From NCBI GenBank assembly GCA_002049455.2, contig KV919063.1, positions 31,846 to 95,845 of the forward strand: a stretch of 64,000 nucleotides of DNA. The letters are read 5' to 3'. A program made the translations under genes and the position numbers. This DNA is from Porphyra umbilicalis (Eukaryota; Rhodophyta; Bangiophyceae; Bangiales; Bangiaceae). Below are positions 56,301 to 64,000 of the stretch, one piece after another (positions within the stretch are counted from its first letter, which is position 1; each line of letters begins with the position of its first letter). The notes under the pieces are model-generated. The model was not told the DNA's origin and searched no databases. It saw only the letters and a program-made list of their open reading frames with translations.

Positions 56301-57821
56301 GACACCGTCCGCGGCTGCCGCCGCCGTCCGCGCCTGCAGGCACCAGTCGTTGACGGCGTTGGCGTGGACGCAAGTCCAGCCACTAGTGCACGCCAGGTGA
56401 GAGCACGATGCGCGCAAGCCCATCCGCTTCTTGGCTTTTCCCTTGATCATTCTACGGCGGATAGTCACGGCCACCCACTGGTTCGCCTCAAGCACGGCAA
56501 AGACGCCCATCCTTTTGGGTGTCTTCGTGCCGTAGTGCACGTCCAACGCGTCCTCCGAGGTTGTCCGCGCCGCGTCCAGCACTGGGTACTCATCTAGCAG
56601 CAGCTCAACCGAGGACAACGCCGTAACACGCAGCAGCGCACTTGCAGCATCCTTGAGGGCGTACCCGTGGACGCACGTTGAGGACACGCCCGCAAAGGCA
56701 CGCATCTCCGTCGACTCGGCGCCCTTTCTGCCACCACAGGAACACAAGAAGATCGTTGTGTCTCGGACGCGTCGCATCCAGGCGACGTGCCCTTTCTCGT
56801 TCTCCGTGAATACAACCGCAGCCCCTCCAGCGACGGCCTCGACACGATAGGCGGGGGACACCGGCACGTTGCCGCCACCTGACGTCGGTCCACCGCCGTC
56901 GAGGATGGCCTCTTCCAGTGCCGCCACCATGGCATCAGAGTACTTTTGAATGGCCGTCGCCGTTCCAGAGAGTACTGAAGCCGCCGACGACTCGTTGCCG
57001 ACCACATGGTCGGCGTGGGCACCGGGACCCAGGGCAGGGGCACCAAAGTCAGGAATAACATCTTCCATCCCACCTCCCGCACCACCCAACGCGTCGTGTG
57101 CGCCTGCACCTCCAACACTGCGGGCACCTTCGCTACTAGAGTTGCTGGTCCTCGCTGTCCCAAAAAGGTCGAGAGGAACAACACCACCACAACTCGATGA
57201 TGACGATGAGCAGTCCAAAGCGCGCTGTGGCACCGGAGCCGAGGGCGTTCGCCGACGACGGCGTCTCTGCCTTCTGGAGCGGTTTGACGTAGTCCGTTCT
57301 GGCGGGTCGGCCGCCAGACGCTCGATCCGTCGGGCCAAGGCATTAACAAGGTCGTCGGGAAGCACGAGGGGCATGCCGGGCTCGCAAAAGAAGGCACCGT
57401 CGGGCGGAGAACCGTCGTCTTCTGGTGCCCTACTCAAGCCCGGCTCAGCGCCCATGGTTTCTTGCGCTGAACACGCGGTGTTACCAGCACCGCTCACCGG
57501 CAGGAAGATCCGTGCGCGTCCGTTGATGCCCCGACCACTATCTCCGACGGCGCTCCGCTGTAGACTGCTCTCGATGACGGCGGTTCCACTCGCGGGATAG
57601 CCGCTGTTCTCATCCGCGGCCGTCAGCATTGGCGCGTGGTCCGCATCCCCAGGGACAACCACACCTTCCATGCCACGGCTCCCCGTGTTTTCAGCGTTGT
57701 TGCTGGCACGCACGGAAGCACCCGCCACCTCGCTCTCTGCAGCAGCCATTGGATCATCTGCACGCTCCATTGCGATTGACGATTCTGTGAGGACCAAGGC
57801 GAGGCGTTTTAGAGTGGGCAT
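53391..57821 (-). CDS. KDZ-superfamily (Kyakuja-Dileera-Zisupton-like) transposase, apparently intact
   Basis: 1,476 residues, one exon, ATG at 57819-57821. The N-terminal quarter is disordered with a basic patch (NRSRRQRRRRRRTPSAP). Two SWIM/CxC-like zinc motifs follow: FLCSCGGRKG with TCVHG near 355-390 and CSHLACTSGWTCVHAN near 477. Then comes WVCSCGEPVPYDGAQDAL, and CLRCYKSPQRPYPVVVSDGE gives the first candidate catalytic Asp736. An acidic Gly/Pro-rich spacer follows. The second half has KVIYFDTARQL (Asp1210), DRHHNQGDQHGCSDCFN, and RTSCAESRHSLNKAFKSHLA (Glu1270), then a helical stretch typical of the family and an Asp/Ser-rich tail. The D-D-E order and the CxC modules fit KDZ transposases. 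No frame break and no in-frame stop. I could not find the terminal inverted repeats or target duplication. Confidence 0.75.
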   Translation of the reverse strand: MPTLKRLALVLTESSIAMERADDPMAAAESEVAGASVRASNNAENTGSRGMEGVVVPGDADHAPMLTAADENSGYPASGTAVIESSLQRSAVGDSGRGINGRARIFLPVSGAGNTACSAQETMGAEPGLSRAPEDDGSPPDGAFFCEPGMPLVLPDDLVNALARRIERLAADPPERTTSNRSRRQRRRRRRTPSAPVPQRALDCSSSSSSCGGVVPLDLFGTARTSNSSSEGARSVGGAGAHDALGGAGGGMEDVIPDFGAPALGPGAHADHVVGNESSAASVLSGTATAIQKYSDAMVAALEEAILDGGGPTSGGGNVPVSPAYRVEAVAGGAAVVFTENEKGHVAWMRRVRDTTIFLCSCGGRKGAESTEMRAFAGVSSTCVHGYALKDAASALLRVTALSSVELLLDEYPVLDAARTTSEDALDVHYGTKTPKRMGVFAVLEANQWVAVTIRRRMIKGKAKKRMGLRASCSHLACTSGWTCVHANAVNDWCLQARTAAAAADGVGGQFHLQDADVQLSTFVRRTSGGPLPPGRGADDARYSDESRWRNVRNMLPCSGEIADCLVFDELADVGRGGPPPLFQEGLWEGRCFKCKGDYDGHSLTTTGATMHTLRGRISVRLEEWVCSCGEPVPYDGAQDALSASSKKTVFTRTFIDVLSQMVFTGHSTLSSAAGVFSFLLEVSDSLPHGRQSLSRQLLTTAVHRYTRTLLVPAALFRCLRCYKSPQRPYPVVVSDGEAISVQRNQSEPLERVDADVPVTRLDTDVGSCVTVPALRALIRKRAKAKCEEATRLTAREALLIPGFAAATVADPEPHDPDNIVARPANVLWAASYIFFSFCSVQSVSAGASHAPAADGSGSPPSQMPPGPSANAPHGNEAPGNAPPGAEAANDDGDAEGDGVLGDDGGVGGADASDDAPGGFVASHPQECHFLEGAVGTSGSSRVLTERWSVVRHFLQTFLAEPVLGAFAGLDRAGIRKLAEKLVTVSPVAEWRACAMAVESVHIVWPFLRLVAEGDDVDSLLLRAVGELLLFTSGVDAYWETAWRAAASDAVLSFEEQWKVTSIEQYKTWEITNRGDMAAIETFLSSTSRSCSRVTSQAVEARTGSVWPDLEPVRPFMRDSKSDAVNALRAERLRNDAAALEREMARQLGSDECRHNFITSEVFMPGIENFLCPCGVLIGYDFLDKAESPAHVLGSLVQRMPLLPKVIYFDTARQLSRNAFRRVPWLMNRSDTATSVDRHHNQGDQHGCSDCFNADMYPGRSVHHRTSCAESRHSLNKAFKSHLAHLRQDHFIVQMRLLAAVINLRVKMRQELGKETNHRLLCTFFHNHVATHCERRVCFCSKWIVDDEDKDLAASEDGSIDSSATGTGEQPVRTVGAHAGHVGLAGHQDNDVHVEGGVDGVLGRSGDAIIGDGAGVGDHPFAAGFDGVGVVRGNADSKSDSDSDADEDSDICSGEESGSRNGSVRGDASGDESMEL

Positions 57822-60800
57822 CAGTCATCGTGATAAGAGCACCGTGTAGACACAGAGGAGTTGCTCCAGAGAAAAGGACATGGTGAGGCTCGATCCACAA
57901 AGATGCACGATAAGCGGACGCCAGAAGGTACCTACTGGTATCACAGGGAAACAAGACTAAGGAATCGGGCCTCCCGGCACAGGACCTACTCAGATAATCA
58001 AGTCGTACGTACCGAGAGCGTCTTGGCTTGGTGGCGGCGGCGAACGCACCGGAACAAGAGGTTGTACTTCACTGCGAGAGGCTGCGAGGCGCCAATACCG
58101 TAACGCGGCCAGCACTGAAGTGTCTCAGGCACGGTGGAGCGCGGCGCAACCGTCGGCAGTGCGGCGTACAATCGCGCCGCACGGACGCACGCCGAACAAA
58201 GGTGACTGTAGAGGACAATGGAGAACCCTGTGAAGCAGGGCTTCACCACGGGGCTAGAGGCACGGTGGCGCAGCATCGTAAGGCAGTTCGAGGCGCAGAG
58301 AGCCACCAGAAGCGTGGTACGTACATGAGCTGAGCGCAGAATGACCAAGAGCTGACCTGACAGCGAGGAACGTGTCCGGGTCTCCTGTTGTCCCATGCCA
58401 TCATCATCGTCGAGGACTCGTGGTGACAAGGGCTCCTGGGCCGGAGCATACAGCGGTCAATGGTCGAGGATGGTCATCAAACAAATCAGGACAGTTCGTC
58501 AGGAGTCCCAGTTCGCAGGATGATGCCTTGCCCCAGACGGCGCGTGCACGGAGACGAGCCCTAGCCAATCAGAGCGCACAGGTCCAATGACATGGGAATC
58601 ACGCGGGCCATACTCGATCATTTCGGTTCGATCTGATGTATGGGCACACAAAGGAGTGACAAGCCAGAAAGTGCCATTTCGTCCCGCTGGGACCGAACAC
58701 GTGCACGTGTGCGAGATTTTCTTCTACTCTCGAGCTTCAACCTGCGATCGTTTCCGCACTTCTGATTGGTCGAAGTGCTGCCTTCCCGAAGGTGTATTTG
58801 TGCTGATGGGCATGTGATAGGATCTGCTTGTTTTTGCGTGCAATTTCAGAGCACGTCGCGTTCATAAATGGCGTGTTGGCTTGATGATAGCCATGTTCCT
58901 GTCGCGCCAGCTTCACAGATTCGGGCTGGGATTAGCGCCCAATCATGGGCACAAAGGCCCGCCTTTTCGTCAAGGCCTGAGTGGGCCGTGCATGCTGGTC
59001 ACCCTTTGATCCCAGACAGTGTGTGATTGAGATTGACTTTCAAAAGCAAGAGACGTTAAACAATCCACCAGTTAAGTTGACTGGGAGTCGCGTTTTGGGT
59101 GCTTGATACCATGCAAGTAGAGTTTTGTATTACGCCCCTTTTTGCAGGGGCGCTGTGAGCGATGCACGCCCAATCACGACCTTTGACACGCCCCGCTGAC
59201 AGCCACGCCCCCGTTCACGCCCCGGACAGAACGAGGAAATGGCCGGCACAAGTTGAACCGAACCATCAAGTCGTTCACAGCACCCTCCTCTTGTGGCATT
59301 CAGAGCCCTGTACTTGTTGGTTCGGTTCGCATGCTTACAAGTATGCAGATCACGCGCAGGGCGGGACACGCCCAAAGCATGTGGAATTGCAACCCCCAGG
59401 TTTTCATTTCAGCGCGCCCCAGGCGTGCTGCACAACGCTACACGCAAGTGCTATCAGTGTGCGTCTCAGGGTATCACGTGAAGCCCTCGTAGCACCTGGA
59501 ATGACGACTTGCAACAGCGATTGCCCCCCATACACATGGGATGACGGCCTGTTTCACGGCTGTTATTAGTCGCTGCCCTGTGCTGTGTTTGTATCGCCCT
59601 CTGTACACGGCATTTCGTCGACCTGACCCGCATCCGTGTCTGAGTCTGGCCTCGACCCCGTTCTGCTATCTCCAGTTGCCATGAACGCATGACGCTAGCA
59701 GTAGGGAAGGATGGTAGCTGCAATGTAGAGCCACATTTCTCTCTCGGCTGTGGCTATGTCTCTTGCTGGCATGAGGGCGGCCACACGGTCGGCAGCAGCC
59801 GTTCCAGAGGACCACAGTGGCGCACAAAGCATGAAGTACAAAGACAGAAAGATGGAGGCAGTGGGTGGAGATATTCAGTGATCCAAGGAGTTCCCAGACC
59901 GGAAGAGCGCCTGGTATGTGCTGTAGCGAGTGGGCCATGACGTAGCTGCAGGCAGCAGGAGGTTTGGGGGTAACATGCAGGTGTAACAGACGTAGTGACC
60001 GTAAGCAACAACATGAGGTACTCCGAGTGGAGCTAGTGCGAGGTACGTCTGGGTGTGGACCCTTCTACTCGGGCACGCAATGGACGTGGCCTGTGGAAAC
60101 AAAGCTACCAGTGATCCGAGGAGTTCCCAGACCAAAAGAGCGCCTGGTATGTGCTGTAGCGAGTGGGCCATGACGTAGCTGCAGGACGCAGGAGGTTAGG
60201 GAGTAACATGCAGTTGTAACAGGCGTAGTGACCGTAAGCAGCAACATGAGGTACTCCGAGTGGAGCTAGTGCGAGGTACGTCTGGGTGTGGACCCTTCTA
60301 CTCGGGCACGCAATGTACGTGGCCTGTGGAAACAAAGCTAAGCAGTGTCGGGGAATGGCTGTACGCGTGGCTACCGGAGCACTAGTGAAACAAAGCTTCT
60401 ACTGGTTCTACAGTGCTCGGAAAACACCGTCCGCTGCTTGCTATCAAGACCTCGGCCTGCAGATGAACTCGTGCATTGCCAGTGGAACTCACTCGCGCGC
60501 CGCGCGCCGATAGCTCCCGATGGATCGCTGATGTAACCAAGTGCCGCGAGACAACTCATGCTTTTCCTTCCCAGCCAGGCGGCGAGAAAGAGTGGTTTTC
60601 GCTTCCCTAGTAGCAGAACTAGACGGATGGGATGGGTGACGAGGACAGCAGTGGAGGGAGTCTCGTTGAACTGGTTGAGTGTGGGAGGAGGCCCACAGAA
60701 CCAGGGCACTGGAGCGTAGTGGTTGAAGGCGTCCCCTTTTCTGCTTTCTGACCGCATAGGTGTGATCAGGGACGACATGTCCCCCAGTCAGGAAAGAGAC

Positions 60801-61565
60801 GCTCGGAAAAAGAGTTCTTTTTTTCTTGGCAGAAAACATGCGAGCTGCTGCCCCGGACCCGCCCCGACATCCTCGGCTCGCCCAATGCCAGAGGGATGGA
60901 AACAAAATGGAAGACATTCTTGAAGGAACAGCTCAGAAAGGTGAAAGCACGACCCCTGAGAACATTGGTGCACTGAGACTGACAAAAAACGCGCCCCATG
61001 ATCCGTTGGCTCTCTTCAATATGCGCTTCACGCAGGTGCCGCAACTGAGGCCCATTCTTGACAATGCGCGCTAGCCAATGGGAAGACATCATCCCAATCA
61101 CGTGATTGGAAGGGTGTGCACCCATTGGTTGGCACCCGTGCATGGACGTTACGATCCTACCGTTACAGCTAGACTCGAAATAGCAACTGTGGGACAGGCA
61201 TGTATGAACGAAGGTGTTTAGAACTTGCTCGAAACCACTATATAATACGGCAACCTATGAATCTATTTGGGCAGTGCGATCGCGCCGCCTCACATGGCAG
61301 CACGTGGGCCCAGAATGTCGCACGTAGTGGGCGATGAGTCGGCTCCAGAACGGGGGAATTCCTGGATCCCGAACGACAGATTTCGAGCATTGTCCTCAAC
61401 AAGAACCAAATCACAAGAATGTTTCTGTCAAGAACAATGCACTCATTTGAAGTGGTTGCCTTCGTTTGATGCCCGCTTCACGCCGGTGCTTCAGCAACGA
61501 CAATAGTGTCGCGGACTCTGTGAAATTATATGTGAGTGTTTTTAACAGTAATATGGTTACATATT
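57822..61565. other. Non-coding region with a tandem duplication
   Basis: 3.7 kb of balanced composition, probably partly transposon flank. It contains the 233-bp duplication at 59878-60340. Short plus-strand frames near 60826-61074 and 61267-61506 end with similar peptides (FNMRFTQVPQLRP and FDARFTPVLQQRQ), suggesting an old diverged duplication. No gene is supported. Confidence 0.4.
59878..60340. repeat. Tandem duplication, 233-bp period
   Basis: GTGATCC(A/G)AGGAGTTCCC starts at 59878 and at 60111. The two copies (59878-60110 and 60111-60340) differ by a few substitutions and one- to three-base indels. No protein-like frame is conserved between them. Confidence 0.9.
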
Positions 61566-62471
61566 ATGTATGCATGCATAATTGCGGTGTATGCAGTTGA
61601 CCATTCGTGTTACATTTTTCCTTCCACAGCCGGGGCCTTCCGTGCGACCTGCGCGACCTTTTGCGTGGCCCGTCTCGGGGACGAGTGTCCATTTTTGACT
61701 CGAGTGGAGTGGACGCATTCTTGGCACAAGACGCTATCCCCTGTCACGTGCATGCTGAGCGCGCGCGGCGTCTTCTCAACACAGTCTACCCGCGACCATC
61801 CGATGGTGCACAAGTCTGTGGCGCCCCACCTGCCGATGCCGTCCGGTGGTGTCGCGCGCTCGCTGCAGACACACTACTCGACGGGGCCTGGCGACTCGGC
61901 GCGCCTTGCTGAGGCTGACTCCCCCCCGCTGCCTCACTTCGCAGCGGACGTCCCCTCCCAGGTACCTTTTGGAGTAGCACCTGCCTCGACGGCGGCGCTT
62001 GTCGGCGGGATGCCGCGCCAGGCGCCAGCCGCTACGAGCGGGACGCAGTCGCTGATGCTCCATGTCTCACTCTCAGTGGTATTGCGGACCGCGCAGGCTG
62101 TGGACGCCTCACACGGGCGTACCCCTGCGGCGCGTGCTGGCGCTGCTGGTTCTGGACAGGGCACCACATCCTCTGTTACGGTGTCATCGGTTGTCAACGG
62201 GCGCCATATGGTCTGCTCCCGTGACCAACCTTCACGCTCTGCGCTCTTGGCTAATGCTATCCAGCGACCAGCTCGGCGCTCCAAGCGGGAGCCAGAGCTG
62301 GGAAAGGCGTCGGGTGGCAAGGCGCCGTACCTGGGGAGGACATCGGACGGTGCGTCCTCGTACTTGCGACGCTGTCTCAATGCTCGCACGACAGCCAGCG
62401 ACTGCTGTCCGATTTGTGGATGCCCCTGCTGCCGTGCTGGACCCTCGTCCGCGTGTGATGGACGCACGTGA
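61566..62471 (+). CDS. Hypothetical protein with C-terminal cysteine cluster
   Basis: ATG at 61566 gives 301 residues. A hydrophobic start (MYACIIAVYAVDHSCYIF) is followed by a Ser/Ala/Pro-rich body and a C-terminal cluster SDCCPICGCPCCRAG that could bind zinc. The sequence TTCCTTCCACAG just before 61631 looks like a splice acceptor, so the true gene may begin with an upstream exon and the hydrophobic start may be spurious. No family recognised. Setting and composition resemble transposon-derived genes more than the GC-rich host genes. Confidence 0.35.
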   Translation: MYACIIAVYAVDHSCYIFPSTAGAFRATCATFCVARLGDECPFLTRVEWTHSWHKTLSPVTCMLSARGVFSTQSTRDHPMVHKSVAPHLPMPSGGVARSLQTHYSTGPGDSARLAEADSPPLPHFAADVPSQVPFGVAPASTAALVGGMPRQAPAATSGTQSLMLHVSLSVVLRTAQAVDASHGRTPAARAGAAGSGQGTTSSVTVSSVVNGRHMVCSRDQPSRSALLANAIQRPARRSKREPELGKASGGKAPYLGRTSDGASSYLRRCLNARTTASDCCPICGCPCCRAGPSSACDGRT

Positions 62472-63298
62472 ACGCCGAGCCCAGGGAGGAAGACTCTGCT
62501 GCCTACACAATGGTTTTGTTCATGTGTTGCTTGCTTGCATTACGTCAGTTGTTCTTGCCTTTGTTTTGCGACCACAGTCACGGAGCGGCGGCTACGTTGG
62601 TGTTTTCTGTTTTGCTCTTCTTTTCTTGCTCTTTCTTGGTCGCAGGCTCATCTTGTTGTGTTGCGTGCTGCATGGTACAAAGAGCTCATCAGCCCCTATT
62701 GTCAGAAAACCCCCCTGTCGTCAGGATAGCAGCTCCTGATTTAGGATCCTAGCAGGTTGCGTTTACTGCTTAGCAACTGTTGTTGAGAGAATAGCCCTGT
62801 TTTCAACATGGTAGCCCCCGCTCTTGGCTTAGTTGCTTCTGTATATCCAGATCATTACACCCTACATTTTGTTCGGATAGTAAAAGCAGTGGCTTGTTGT
62901 GCTTCCCCACCAGTCGGCATCTTGTAGCCGGCTCCTACTCTCACATGCATCGGCTCCTGAGCGTGCTCCCTAGCGTCTTGTGTGACTCCTTTTCCGAGCT
63001 TGTTCGCCTTGCTGTCCATAACTCTGCGCGTACGCCAAGAGCCCTGACCCAACCAACACAAAAGCATTTACAAGGGGTCCAACGCCATGAGCATAACACA
63101 CATCTACGAGCACGATGCAGCACCAGAAAAGAGGACATGCAGGGAACGAACAAAATATGCTACAACCAGGAGGCAACGAACTATTCGTCAAGCCGCACAA
63201 AAGAAGCACAAGAAAAGTAGTGAACACACTCGTGCAGAAGGCCCGACGACTTGCACAAACACAGGACAACACTATGATGAAGAACCTGACGAGGGACA
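62472..63298. other. Spacer
   Basis: About 830 bases of AT-leaning, balanced DNA with only short overlapping frames. T-rich pockets occur near 62540-62640. Nothing supported. Confidence 0.4.
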
Positions 63299-64000
63299 TC
63301 AAGCAGCACGCACCTTGCTCGCCTCCCACACGATGTAGCAACTCACAGCGTCCGACATCATGCGAGGCCCCGAGTAAGCGGCCTCAATGGGGAAGTCCTC
63401 CTCGTGCGGGTAGAGCAACTCACTGACAACGCACTTGGAGACGAGCACAACGACGAGGTGGGCGGGCACGCTGCGGTTGTGGAGCACCTTGCGACCACTG
63501 TCCGCCGATCCGTGCGCCACGACGCGACCGTCGCCGTCCAACAATCGCAAGACCAACGGCATGCGGAGCGCTGCTCTGTGGCGGCGTCGCGGTAAAGGTC
63601 GAAGAGTTGTGAGCTCCACCAGATTCGGGGGCGAACGAGACGCGGCGCTCCTTCCCGGACGGTCCGGCCGGCGCCGCGCGCCGTTTGCGAGTCGGTGGCG
63701 TCTTGGCCGGCTCCGCAACAACAGCTACAGCTGCCTGTGCTGCCCGCAGGACGCTCGCTTGACGACCAGCCGCACGGGCAGCAGCAGCCGTTGCCAATCT
63801 TGCCGACGAACCCCTGGCGTCAGCACGCGCCGTCCCTGCCAACAGTCGGCGAACAGCGCCATCATTGACACTCTCAGTCGATGCTGCCTGGTTGTGGTCG
63901 AGCCACGAGACGACGTAGATGGCGTCACCTTGTCGGCCTTCGCTCCACTAAGAGATGAGACCGCCCCATCCGATACCACACCCTGAGGCCTTGTTTAGGC
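63299..64000 (-). CDS. Possible transposon-derived gene with a DUF8039-like C-terminus, running off the right edge
   Basis: Two adjoining minus-strand frames look coding. The upstream one (from about 63950 to 63420) reads GRQGDAIYVVSWLDHNQAAS, then Ala-rich sequence, then PTRKRRAAPAGPSGKERRVS, a bipartite basic stretch. The downstream one ends RVVAHGSADSGRKVLHNRSV, PAHLVVVLVSKCVVSELLYP, GPRMMSDAVSCYIVWEASKV and a stop at 63299. The pattern 'VA.G....LH...VP....V.V....LPYP......DAV...V.W' recalls the DUF8039 module of plant transposon proteins. That is recall, not a search result. A splice or a frame break must join the two near 63580-63620. CATCTCTTAG before TGGAGCG near 63950 could be an acceptor. 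Confidence 0.4.

Overview
The window reads as nuclear DNA of a very GC-rich, intron-poor photosynthetic eukaryote. A bangiophycean red alga (Porphyra/Pyropia type) fits best. This is inference from four things: a plastid-type phosphoglycerate kinase with a single transit-peptide-like leader starting MAFV, conserved eukaryotic genes that are mostly single-exon, the few visible introns having GT..AG ends, and coding sequence rich in Ala/Gly/Pro with extreme G/C homopolymers and GCC triplet runs. I saw no tRNA, rRNA or CRISPR array.

Layout. Positions 1-258 hold the 5' end of an unidentified minus-strand gene. Plastid PGK lies at 1401-2771 and COP9 signalosome subunit CSN6 at 4541-6491. A secreted trypsin-like protease with two C-terminal malectin-like domains and two introns is at 8265-11391. 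It converges on an orphan membrane protein at 12091-13476 (minus). A GH43/GH32-like five-bladed propeller protein follows at 14552-16192, then a very long low-complexity protein at 16629-21406 (minus). After a GC-rich and repeat-bearing gap come a GDT1/PAM71-type Mn/Ca transporter (25973-27238, minus), a long gap with inverted-repeat elements, and a SAPS-domain PP6 regulatory subunit (32599-36580, minus). A paralogue of the protease/malectin gene is at 39873-43138 (minus), and the cytosolic Fe-S scaffold NBP35 is at 45968-47143.

From about 47 kb onward the window is transposon territory. It holds a truncated PIF/Harbinger transposase with an in-frame stop, an Ala-rich ORF in which GCGGCCGC octamers recur in one frame, a 14-bp and roughly 57-bp minisatellite, and an apparently intact 1476-residue KDZ (Kyakuja-Dileera-Zisupton-like) transposase at 53391-57821. 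A 233-bp tandem duplication and a possible transposon-derived gene at the right edge follow.

The identified housekeeping genes are unrelated (glycolysis/Calvin cycle, protein degradation control, phosphatase regulation, Fe-S assembly, ion transport) and form no operon-like unit. The two protease-malectin paralogues are the most distinctive gene family. Several genes (CSN6, propeller protein, membrane protein, SAPS protein, protease 2, giant low-complexity protein) can be read only by changing frame at G or C runs of about nine or more. Genes without such runs are intact. This points to sequence-length errors or true run-length instability, not to gene death. Exact ends of those genes are therefore approximate.
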